Assembly (NCBI GenBank): GCA_030605305.1
Contig: JAUWIO010000081.1
Location: forward strand, 1-5,113
Direction of reading: 5' to 3'
Source: Actinomycetes bacterium
Lineage (GTDB): Bacteria; Actinomycetota; Aquicultoria; CAJVYJ01; JAUVQD01
DNA length: 5,113 nucleotides
Position numbers and translations under genes: made by a program
In this document: positions 1 to 5,113 of the stretch, piece by piece
Layout of the letters: each line of letters starts with the position of its first letter
Position numbering within the stretch: the first letter of the stretch is position 1
Notes under the pieces: model-generated
What the model saw: the letters and a program-made list of their open reading frames with translations, nothing else
The model's database searches: none
Told to the model about the DNA's origin: nothing

Positions 1-624
1 CATCCCTCGCTCATCGTGGCTGCGGGGGTAGTTGGGGGGCCGAAAAAGCGGACGATCCTGCTGACGGCCGGTCTGATCAGATACTTGAACGATCAGGAGA
101 TCAAGAGCCTGGTAAAACAATTAGCGGCCCGGCCTCAATCGGCTGTCTTTACTTGGACCTATCATCTGGCCACGGGGGGCGCGCTCATGTTTTCCGCCAC
201 GCCCAAACGAAACTTTTCGAGCGAATGGTTGCGTCTCATGTTGGTCTCGGCGGTGGTCGTCGCGTCTCTCACGGGAGCCCTGCTGATTATCTTCATCAAT
301 GCACTTTCTGGAGCCTTGCCGCTATGGTTGGCGGTTGCGGCGTTATTGGTCCCGTTCTTTGTTCTGGTGGCGTGGGTCGGCTGGTCGACAGGGGCGACAT
401 TCTTGTCGAAGGTGACCGCTCAGAAATGGAACCACGCCATCTGGGTCAGCGCCATCCGCCTGCGGCCGATGGAACGACCCAAAGACGGCTACCACCGGCT
501 CCATCTACTATACGCGGGCCTGGTCGAGGGCCAGGACATACCGGAGATTCGCCAACCGGATCCGATTGCTCACGAAAACGGCCCCGGCCGCGTTTTGGCG
601 CATGAAGAAGAGAAGCGCGGCTAA
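1..624 (+). CDS. M48/HtpX-like membrane protein lacking the protease motif (5' partial)
   Basis: The frame is open from base 1, so the true start lies left of the window; the GTG at 16 is only the first start-type codon seen. The opening segment (HPSLIV..GGPKKRTILLTAGLIRYLND) resembles the stretch just before HExxH in M48 metallopeptidases. Where 'LAHELAH' is expected, at about 115-132, the protein reads VKQLAAR, so both zinc-ligand histidines and the catalytic glutamate are absent. Two hydrophobic helices follow (about residues 72-97 and 100-123 counted from 16), as in HtpX, where a helix pair follows the active site. The region that should hold the E..AD third-ligand motif reads SKVTAQKWN. 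The tail is hydrophilic, charged and unrecognised. I infer a membrane pseudoprotease or strongly diverged homologue; its role is unknown. Other frames do not restore HExxH, so a simple frameshift is unlikely. Its stop overlaps that of the convergent synthetase gene. The M48 link rests on a short segment. Confidence 0.6.
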   Translation, partial: HPSLIVAAGVVGGPKKRTILLTAGLIRYLNDQEIKSLVKQLAARPQSAVFTWTYHLATGGALMFSATPKRNFSSEWLRLMLVSAVVVASLTGALLIIFINALSGALPLWLAVAALLVPFFVLVAWVGWSTGATFLSKVTAQKWNHAIWVSAIRLRPMERPKDGYHRLHLLYAGLVEGQDIPEIRQPDPIAHENGPGRVLAHEEEKRG

Positions 625-2267
625 ACGCGGGCACCCAAAGACGCGACCGTCTCGGTCACCGCTCGGAAATCTATCTTCCCGCTGCCCATCATGGGCAACT
701 CATCCACGATCACGAATCGCTGCGGTAGGGCGATATTCGGGAGAACGCCGGACAATGATTTCATCGTCGCTTTTTCGTCGATCGGCCCGGTCACGGCGGC
801 GACGATGCGCGCCCCTTTGACCGGGTCGGGCAGCCCCACGACACAGCAGGCGACGCCGTCCGGGAGGACTCGTTCCAGCTCATCTTCGACCCGGACAAGG
901 GAGACCATTTCGCCGCCGATCTTGACGAACCTCTTCAGTCGCCCCGCCAGCCAGAGATAGCCGTCGACGTCCAAATAGCCCATGTCTCCAGTGTCGTACC
1001 ACCCACCTTTGATGCGTAGCGAAGTCTCCTCGACATCGTTCAGATAACCCTTCATGACAGACGCCCCTTTAGTCAGGACCTTTCCGGTCTCACCGATAGT
1101 GCAGGGTTCACCCGTTTCCAGGTTCTCGATACGGATCTCCATCCCGGGGATCGGGCGTCCAACGCTACCCGGGCGGTTATGTTCCGGTGTGTTGACCGTG
1201 ATAGCCGGGGAGGTCTCTGTCGTGCCATAGGCTTCGACCAGGGGAAAACCGTGCTTTTCAAGCCAGGCTTCGCGCAATGCGTCCGGGCATTTGTCGGCGC
1301 CGACCAAAGCGATCCGCACCGTCTCGAAATCACCGGGCTGGGATTTGTGCACATAGCCCCAGAAGAAGGTAGGGGTGCCCACTATCAGCGAGACTTTCTC
1401 CTCTTTGACTATCTTTGGAATGGCTTTGTAGTCGAGCGGATTGGCGTAAGTCACTATCGTCATGCCGGCAATGAGAGGGACCCAGATGTTGGCTGTCTGA
1501 CCGAAGACGTGAAAATAAGGCAGATTAGCCAAGAAGATGTCATCGGACCTGAGCCCGTAGGCGTCGACGAGGCCGGCGGCGTTGGCGCTGATGTTCGCGT
1601 GGGTTAGCTGGACGGTTTTCGGTTCTTTTTCGCTGCCGCTGGTGAAAAGGATGACAGCGTTGTCGTTTTCAGTTCCCGCTTCGCTAAAGAGCTTGGTCAG
1701 AAGCGAGGCCGGCAGAACTGCTTTGGCCGCGGCTTTGAGTTTGTCGGCCGTTGAGATCGAGTCCATTATCTCCTCGATCATAACCATTCCATCGACCTGG
1801 CGGCAGCCGATCTTTTCGAGCAAGGCTTTTGATGTGATGATAGTGTGAAAGCCGCACTTGTTCTGGGCAAACTCGGCATTTTCGGCCGCGCCGGTCGAGT
1901 AGTTTATCATTACCGGCGTGCGCCCGCTTATCAGCGCTCCCATCACAGACAGGATGGCGCCGGCGGATGTCGGGATCATGATGCCCAGTTCCCCCGGCTC
2001 GTAAGATTTGAATTTTTCGGCCAGGATGAGCGCGGCGATCAAGGCTTTCTTGTAGCTGACATCGCGCCCCGTCGTGCGGTCGATGATCGCCGTCTTACCC
2101 GAGAACCTTTTTGCGCTGACTATGAATTTATGGTGTAGCAACATCCTGCGTAAAGAGTAGATTTTGCGGCCGCGGGCGTCAAGTAGGTCATCGACTCGAC
2201 CTTCTATGCGTGGGTTGAGAGCGCCATTAAGCCCGCTACCGTGGACATCGGCTTTGAAAGCGCCCAT
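621..2267 (-). CDS. AMP-forming acyl-CoA / acyl-ACP synthetase (Aas C-terminal-domain type)
   Basis: Member of the ANL adenylate-forming superfamily. It activates a fatty acid with ATP to an acyl-AMP and passes it to CoA or acyl carrier protein. Motifs in the 548-residue reading: phosphate-binding loop ILFTSGSEKEPKT (206-218), substrate-site NLPYFHVFGQT (248-258), EAYGTTE (345-351), YDTGD (424-428), hinge GRLKRFVKIGGEMVS (442-456) and the A10 catalytic lysine in GSGKID (K531). FTSGSE, the NYSTG segment near 122 and KIGGEMVSL closely resemble the synthetase half of E. coli Aas, which recycles lysophospholipid-derived fatty acids. The PlsC acyltransferase half is missing, so this is a stand-alone enzyme, probably cytoplasmic or membrane-associated. 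Acyl-ACP versus acyl-CoA specificity cannot be read from sequence. The ATG at 2267 is the most upstream start, since an in-frame TGA lies one codon before it, but it has no Shine-Dalgarno. The ATG at 2144 (Met42, giving 507 aa) sits just after a promoter-like element and is a serious alternative. Confidence 0.93.
   Translation of the reverse strand: MGAFKADVHGSGLNGALNPRIEGRVDDLLDARGRKIYSLRRMLLHHKFIVSAKRFSGKTAIIDRTTGRDVSYKKALIAALILAEKFKSYEPGELGIMIPTSAGAILSVMGALISGRTPVMINYSTGAAENAEFAQNKCGFHTIITSKALLEKIGCRQVDGMVMIEEIMDSISTADKLKAAAKAVLPASLLTKLFSEAGTENDNAVILFTSGSEKEPKTVQLTHANISANAAGLVDAYGLRSDDIFLANLPYFHVFGQTANIWVPLIAGMTIVTYANPLDYKAIPKIVKEEKVSLIVGTPTFFWGYVHKSQPGDFETVRIALVGADKCPDALREAWLEKHGFPLVEAYGTTETSPAITVNTPEHNRPGSVGRPIPGMEIRIENLETGEPCTIGETGKVLTKGASVMKGYLNDVEETSLRIKGGWYDTGDMGYLDVDGYLWLAGRLKRFVKIGGEMVSLVRVEDELERVLPDGVACCVVGLPDPVKGARIVAAVTGPIDEKATMKSLSGVLPNIALPQRFVIVDELPMMGSGKIDFRAVTETVASLGARV
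2154..2182 (-). promoter_or_regulatory. candidate promoter of the synthetase gene
   Basis: On the minus strand a -35-like TTGACG (2182-2177, five of six consensus bases) is followed by a 17-bp spacer and TACTCT (2159-2154). TACTCT fits the TAnnnT pattern common in actinobacterial -10 elements but only three of six bases of TATAAT. The predicted transcription start is about 2147, three bases before the internal ATG at 2144. If real, the mRNA would be almost leaderless and the protein would start at Met42 rather than at 2267. The call rests on pattern matching only. Confidence 0.35.
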
Positions 2268-2270
2268 AAT
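2242..2270 (+). promoter_or_regulatory. promoter of the CcmC-like gene (probably leaderless)
   Basis: TGGACA (2242-2247, five of six -35 bases), an exact 17-bp spacer, then CATAAT (2265-2270, five of six -10 bases). A start seven bases after the hexamer falls at 2277, which is the A of an in-frame ATG. No Shine-Dalgarno at a workable distance precedes this ATG or the upstream GTG at 2241. Together these facts point to a leaderless transcript beginning at the start codon. The element lies within the N-terminal extension of the divergent synthetase reading frame. Confidence 0.55.
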
Positions 2271-2276
2271 TCAGGC

Positions 2277-2918
2277 ATGGTTGGTGGCTTCTTATCATCA
2301 CTCGGTAGTCGTGAGAACATCCCGCTGGTCGCGGCATTTGCTGTAATAGTCAGTGTTATCTTGACCTGGCTGTCTCCGGCCGAAGCGACCTTGGGTCAGG
2401 CCGTCAAGCTTGTCTACATGCACGCCGCGCTGATGTGGGTGGCCTTTGGTCTGCTAACCATTGGGGCGGTTCTCGGTCTTCTCTTCCTGGTGCTAAGGCG
2501 AAGGTCATTCTTGGCCTGGTCTTATGGGAGCATGGCGACTGCGGTAGCGCTGCTGGTGACGACCGGTCTGCTCGGATCGCTCACCGCTCAAATAACCTGG
2601 GGCGGGATAAACTGGAGCGAGCCCCGTCTACTCATGCTGGGCCAGCTCCTTCTTGTAGGTCTAGCTGCGCTGGCCGTGGCCGGCTTCAGCTCCTCGAGCC
2701 TCCTTCAGTCGGGAGTGAACATACTTTTCGCGATAGTCGCCTGGGTGCTCCTCTTCCGAACCCAATTGGTCATGCATCCCGGCAGTCCGATCTTCCAGTC
2801 CGACTCCTTGGCAATCAAGATCTTTCCACTCCTGATCACGGCCAGTCTGGCATTCGCGGCGCTGCAGATAGCGCGTTATCTCGCGGCCGGCGTGACCGCC
2901 AAAACCGACTCTCTCTAA
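2277..2918 (+). CDS. CcmC/CcsA-like six-helix membrane protein (cytochrome c biogenesis family)
   Basis: A 213-residue, very hydrophobic protein with about six transmembrane helices (roughly residues 16-32, 49-73, 84-104, 119-136, 147-162, 183-203), the number in CcmC, which holds and delivers haem on the outer side of the membrane during cytochrome c maturation. VYMHAALMW (43-52) matches the first conserved CcmC histidine region ('YIHVPAAW'), with H49. VMHPGSPIF (165-173), with H167, sits where the second haem-ligand histidine is expected. Between them the WWD signature is weakened: W108-G-G-I-N-W-S-E-P-R-L118 in place of WGTWWxWDxRL. I start it at the ATG at 2277 because a strong promoter match ends exactly there; a GTG at 2241 would add 12 residues and overlap the synthetase frame. 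No other ccm or ccs gene is in the window. Family membership is fairly secure; haem transport itself is inferred, and the altered motif could mean another function. Confidence 0.72.
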   Translation: MVGGFLSSLGSRENIPLVAAFAVIVSVILTWLSPAEATLGQAVKLVYMHAALMWVAFGLLTIGAVLGLLFLVLRRRSFLAWSYGSMATAVALLVTTGLLGSLTAQITWGGINWSEPRLLMLGQLLLVGLAALAVAGFSSSSLLQSGVNILFAIVAWVLLFRTQLVMHPGSPIFQSDSLAIKIFPLLITASLAFAALQIARYLAAGVTAKTDSL

Positions 2919-3036
2919 GAACCCGATTCGGAACCTAACGAGACTTTTTGGTTTGTGCTTGAAGTCTGGTGGGTAAATTCGACTCTGCCTTATATTTAGG
3001 CGCCAGTTTGACCGCCTGACCAACGGTTGTTTAGGT

Positions 3037-3066
3037 GCAAATCGGGCCACGCAGCCCTTGATTTGC
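3037..3066. repeat. inverted repeat / hairpin upstream of veg
   Basis: GCAAATCGGGC (3037-3047), a six-base loop CACGCA, GCCC (3054-3057), a two-base TT bulge, then GATTTGC (3060-3066). Every arm base pairs, giving an 11-bp stem with one bulge. There is no T-run on either side on either strand, so it is not a standard intrinsic terminator. Its right arm contains the -35 hexamer of the veg promoter (3058-3063), which suits an operator for a dimeric regulator. In RNA reading through from the CcmC-like gene it could instead act as an mRNA-end or processing hairpin. Confidence 0.6.
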
Positions 3067-3086
3067 CAGTCTTACTAGCGTAAAAT
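3058..3086 (+). promoter_or_regulatory. promoter of the veg-ispE operon
   Basis: TTGATT (3058-3063, four of six -35 bases), a 17-bp spacer and TAAAAT (3081-3086, five of six -10 bases). Transcription would start near 3093, leaving a leader of about 30 bases that contains the Shine-Dalgarno. In Bacillus subtilis veg has a very strong vegetative sigma-A promoter; whether this one is strong is unknown. The -35 lies inside the right arm of the 3037-3066 inverted repeat, so binding there could block RNA polymerase. Confidence 0.6.
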
Positions 3087-3108
3087 GGGCAATAAGTCGC
3101 TGTTCCTT

Positions 3109-3117
3109 GGAGGAGGT
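3109..3117 (+). promoter_or_regulatory. strong Shine-Dalgarno of veg
   Basis: GGAGGAGGT is nearly fully complementary to the 3' end of 16S rRNA and ends five bases before the ATG at 3123. It fixes the veg start and is by far the best ribosome binding site in the window, in contrast to the CcmC-like and synthetase genes, which have none. Confidence 0.85.
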
Positions 3118-3122
3118 ACTGG

Positions 3123-3413
3123 ATGAGTCTTGTCTCACAATTGCCGCAGTTAGAAGTGGTCGATCGTATTAAAACAGAGCTAAAAGACTGCGTCGGAGTG
3201 CGCATGAAGGTGCGCGCGAACATGGGTCGCTGCAAGATCGTCGAGAGAATGGGCGTGTTGGAAGAAACACACCCGAATCTATTTGTTATTAAAGTAGAGG
3301 AAAAGCGTGATCGCTCTCGGCGCGTTTCTTATAGTTACGCGGACGTCCTGACCAAAACGGTCGAGTTGTCTGATGACGACAAGGGAGAGAATCTCCTTCC
3401 CTGGCTCCTTTAG
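3123..3413 (+). CDS. veg: Veg family protein
   Basis: A 96-residue soluble protein matching the Veg family. Residues from about 18 onward (ELKDCVGVRMKVRANMGR) parallel the B. subtilis 'GKRLTLKANGGRRK' segment, and ERMGVLEETHPNLFVIKV and RRVSYSYADVLTKTVEL match the family's most conserved blocks ('ERSGILAETYPSVFVI', 'RVSYSYADVLTETVEL'). In B. subtilis Veg is very highly expressed and has been linked to biofilm matrix gene control and spore outgrowth; its biochemical activity is unclear. It likely has a small beta-barrel-like fold, which I infer from the family rather than from this sequence. The first 12 or so residues are an extra N-terminal stretch compared with B. subtilis. The start is fixed by the Shine-Dalgarno at 3109. 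ispE follows 18 bp later in the same reading frame, separated by the single TAG stop. Confidence 0.95.
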   Translation: MSLVSQLPQLEVVDRIKTELKDCVGVRMKVRANMGRCKIVERMGVLEETHPNLFVIKVEEKRDRSRRVSYSYADVLTKTVELSDDDKGENLLPWLL

Positions 3414-3431
3414 GGGCGCTTCGTTCTACTG

Positions 3432-4319
3432 ATGGGCGTTTTGTCACTTTCCGCCCAGGCTAAAGTCAATCTTTTTCTAGCGGTGGGAGAGCGCATGCCC
3501 ACCGGCTATCACCAGATTCAGACGGTTCTACAAAGCGTCAGTCTGGCCGATGAACTCATCATATCGCCTGCCTCGGATATTACCTTTACCTGCGATGACC
3601 AGTCGTTATCTCAAGAGGCCAATTTGGTGGTGCGGGCCGCTCACGCTCTTCGTGAGCGCTGTGCGCCCGGTCAGGGGGCCGCTCTTTACCTCAAGAAAAA
3701 GATCCCGGTCGGAGCCGGCCTGGGTGGCGGCAGCGCCGATGCGGCCGCGGCGCTAGTCGGGCTCGCGGATTTTTGGGACGTGAACGTGTCACTCGAAGAA
3801 TTACGAGAGATCGCGGCGGGTCTGGGGGCCGACATCCCCTTTTGCTTGACCGGAGGGACGGCGATGGCGACAGGTCTCGGAGAAAAGATTAAACCTCTAC
3901 CTGACCTAGAGCTAGGTGAGTTCTTGATCGTAAAACCACATGGTTCGTTGTCGACTGCCCAGGTTTATCGTGAGTGGGATAGAATCTCTCGCGGTGGGCG
4001 CTCCGGGCAAATAAACAGGTCCGGACCGAGACTGAAAGCATTCGATCCGCCGCAACGGGCGGCAGTCATCAAGAGTCTGGACAATGATCTAGAGAGGGCC
4101 GCACAGAGTTTATTGCCGGAAATTCAGGCGATCAGAGAAAAGGCGCTCCACTTTGGGGCCGAGGCCGCCATGGTCACCGGCAGCGGCTCCGCGATCATGG
4201 TCTTTCCGTCGACTAACATTGACGCGCAGGGCCTGGCGCTCGCTCTAGCCGCCGAGCCGGTTACAACATTTGTCGTGCATGCGGTCCGGGACGGGGTGGT
4301 CGTCAACGATGCAAATTGA
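3432..4319 (+). CDS. ispE: 4-diphosphocytidyl-2-C-methyl-D-erythritol kinase
   Basis: Phosphorylates CDP-methylerythritol at the 2-hydroxyl using ATP, the fourth step of the MEP route to isopentenyl diphosphate, in the cytoplasm. The 295-residue protein has the usual IspE length and all three GHMP-kinase motifs: AKVNLFLAVGERMPTGYH (10-27) with catalytic Lys11, the glycine-rich ATP loop PVGAGLGGGSADAAAAL (92-108), and MVTGSGSAIMVF (247-258). Asp134 in GADIPF (132-137) is the expected catalytic base. The third motif has SGSA where many IspE proteins have SGSGPT, a mild variation. Its ATG lacks a good Shine-Dalgarno; the nearest purine run, AGGGG at 3412-3416, is 15 bases away, so translation may depend on ribosomes finishing veg. 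It lies downstream of veg as in B. subtilis (where sspF intervenes) and overlaps the next gene by 11 bp, implying one operon and an organism that uses the MEP pathway. Confidence 0.97.
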   Translation: MGVLSLSAQAKVNLFLAVGERMPTGYHQIQTVLQSVSLADELIISPASDITFTCDDQSLSQEANLVVRAAHALRERCAPGQGAALYLKKKIPVGAGLGGGSADAAAALVGLADFWDVNVSLEELREIAAGLGADIPFCLTGGTAMATGLGEKIKPLPDLELGEFLIVKPHGSLSTAQVYREWDRISRGGRSGQINRSGPRLKAFDPPQRAAVIKSLDNDLERAAQSLLPEIQAIREKALHFGAEAAMVTGSGSAIMVFPSTNIDAQGLALALAAEPVTTFVVHAVRDGVVVNDAN

Positions 4320-5061
4320 TGTCGTTGTATTAGCGGGCGGCGATGCCGCCGCGGTCGATCCGAGCTTTTCCGGCCCTAAGAGTCTGATCAATATCGCCGG
4401 TCGTCCGATGATCAGCTATGTGCTGGATGCGCTCGCCGGTTGTCCGGCTCTTGGAGAACTTGTGCTGGCTTTGCCCGAGGGAGCGAAGACTCAACCATTT
4501 GAAGCCCTCGGAGGCCGGGTCTTAGAGGGGACGACGGGCGTCGTCGACGCCATCGCCAAAGCGATAGATCTCGTCGGCGATAATGGGTATATGCTAATCG
4601 TGTCTTCAGACACGCCGATGATTCACAGCCTGGCTATCAATGACTTTCTCGATAGCTGCCGACAAGAAGAGGCGCAAGTCTACTATTCGATTATCAGTCA
4701 AGAAACCACAGAGGCCGCATTTCCGGATACTCGACGGACGTATATGCGACTGAAAGACGGCGTCTTCACTGGAGGTAACGTGCACTTGGCTGAGAAAGCC
4801 ACGTTCCTCCGGAATATCACTCTGGGAAATCAGCTTTTCAACCTGCGCAAAAACCCTCTTTCGATTATCAGTTTATTAGGCATAGGGTTTGTGCTAAAAT
4901 ATTTAACAGGTCGGTTGGACATCGAGACCTTGGAGGACAAGGCTAAAAAGCTCTTGAACGCGAACGTCAAGGCTATAGTCACCAGGTATCCGGAGTTGGG
5001 GGTTGACGTCGACAAACCGGAAGACCTGAGGCTCGTCGAGACGTACCTGCTAGCACGCTGA
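4309..5061 (+). CDS. MobA-like NTP transferase domain protein of unknown substrate
   Basis: A 250-residue protein with a GT-A/Rossmann-like nucleotidyltransferase fold. The N-terminus VVVLAGG (5-11) and PKSLINIAGRPMISYVLDAL (23-42) are the nucleotide-binding loop and 'PK.L..iaGrPmi' segment of sugar-nucleotide and molybdopterin nucleotidyltransferases. SSDTP (99-103) with Asp101 is the expected metal-binding aspartate. GGNVHL (155-160) and GVDVDKPEDL (231-240) match late conserved elements of MobA-type enzymes. The usual arginine after LAGG is missing (GGDAAAVDP). A helical segment near 180-220 (RKNPLSIISLLGIGF onward) is not part of classic MobA. It is not IspD by motif. The ATG at 4309 is chosen because translation begins directly at the first strand and a GGGGTGGT run (4293-4300) lies eight bases upstream; an upstream start at 4270 would sit deep in ispE. 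Overlap with ispE implies translational coupling. It ends in tandem stops, TGA then TAG. The activity and acceptor are unknown. Confidence 0.85.
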   Translation: MQIDVVVLAGGDAAAVDPSFSGPKSLINIAGRPMISYVLDALAGCPALGELVLALPEGAKTQPFEALGGRVLEGTTGVVDAIAKAIDLVGDNGYMLIVSSDTPMIHSLAINDFLDSCRQEEAQVYYSIISQETTEAAFPDTRRTYMRLKDGVFTGGNVHLAEKATFLRNITLGNQLFNLRKNPLSIISLLGIGFVLKYLTGRLDIETLEDKAKKLLNANVKAIVTRYPELGVDVDKPEDLRLVETYLLAR

Positions 5062-5113
5062 TAGGCGTGTGGTTTGGCAAGTAGGGTGCCCTTGTGTGTT
5101 TGCGCAACGTACG
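5062..5113. other. 52-bp tail with no recognisable gene
   Basis: After the tandem stops I see only a weak GGCA..TGCC inverted repeat around 5077-5090 without a T-run, and an eight-base palindrome TTGCGCAA (5100-5107) next to CGTACG (5108-5113). Neither supports a terminator, an operator or a gene start without sequence from beyond the edge. Confidence 0.3.

Noticed and set aside
153..605. A 150-codon frame inside the first gene
   Set aside because: Its product is rich in G, R, H and P without domain features, while the main frame shows membrane helices and M48-like sequence.
1179..1607. A 142-codon plus-strand open frame opposite the synthetase gene
   Set aside because: It lies wholly antisense to well-conserved adenylation motifs and has no recognisable domain. 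G+C-rich genes commonly give such shadows.
2941..2967. Inverted repeat AGACTT/AAGTCT after the CcmC-like gene, as a terminator
   Set aside because: The six-pair A/T-rich stem has a 15-base loop and no following T-run.
3008..3036. A possible second veg promoter, TTGACC-17-TTAGGT
   Set aside because: The -10 matches poorly, and a start here would fall within the hairpin. The 3058-3086 element fits better.
2661..3235. Minus-strand open frames over the end of the CcmC-like gene, the gap and the start of veg
   Set aside because: They run antisense to recognised genes and cross the veg promoter, and they have no Shine-Dalgarno or known domain.
3382..3398. Small hairpin GGAGA-GAA-TCTCC near the end of veg
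   Set aside because: It lies in conserved coding sequence, is short and has no T-run; probably chance.
4309..5061. Calling the last gene ispD or glmU because it sits beside ispE
   Set aside because: It lacks IspD signature segments and the GlmU left-handed helix repeats; only the general nucleotidyltransferase fold is supported.
1..5113. Mobile element, CRISPR array, toxin-antitoxin or defence system
   Set aside because: No transposase, integrase, terminal repeats, spaced repeats or effector domains are seen; all frames are explained by six chromosomal-type genes.

Overview
This window carries six protein-coding genes on both strands with very little spare DNA. It has a moderately high G+C content. 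The best taxonomic clue is the pair veg-ispE at 3123-4319. That neighbourhood is typical of Bacillota and also occurs in early-branching Actinomycetota. G+C-rich codons, two genes that look leaderless or nearly leaderless, and a nucleotidyltransferase type I associate with deep actinobacterial and clostridial lineages suggest a Gram-positive, possibly deep-branching actinobacterial organism. This placement is an inference. There is no rRNA, tRNA, mobile element or CRISPR array in the window.

Left part (1-2267). The 3' end of a membrane protein related to M48 (HtpX-like) metallopeptidases runs in from the left edge, but the zinc-binding catalytic motif is gone. It meets, tail to tail and with a 4-bp overlap, a long minus-strand gene for a stand-alone acyl-CoA/acyl-ACP synthetase. 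That protein resembles the synthetase half of E. coli Aas.

Middle (2145-3122). The synthetase gene is divergent from a six-helix membrane protein related to CcmC/CcsA haem-handling proteins. Two promoter-like elements lie in the divergent region. One places the transcription start on the ATG of the CcmC-like gene. The other would start synthetase transcription three bases before an internal ATG. A 204-bp intergenic gap (2919-3122) holds an 11-bp-stem hairpin whose right arm contains the -35 element of the veg promoter.

Right part (3123-5113). A probable operon veg - ispE - nucleotidyltransferase-like gene is read from that promoter. Veg is a small conserved protein. IspE is the fourth enzyme of the MEP isoprenoid pathway. 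The last gene overlaps ispE by 11 bp and encodes a GT-A-fold, MobA-like protein of unknown substrate. The final 52 bases hold no recognisable gene.

No obviously new multi-gene system is visible. The most interesting points are the dead protease relative, the CcmC-like protein that keeps both haem-ligand histidines but has lost most of the WWD motif, the compact divergent promoters, the hairpin over the veg promoter, and the uncharacterised nucleotidyltransferase coupled to ispE.
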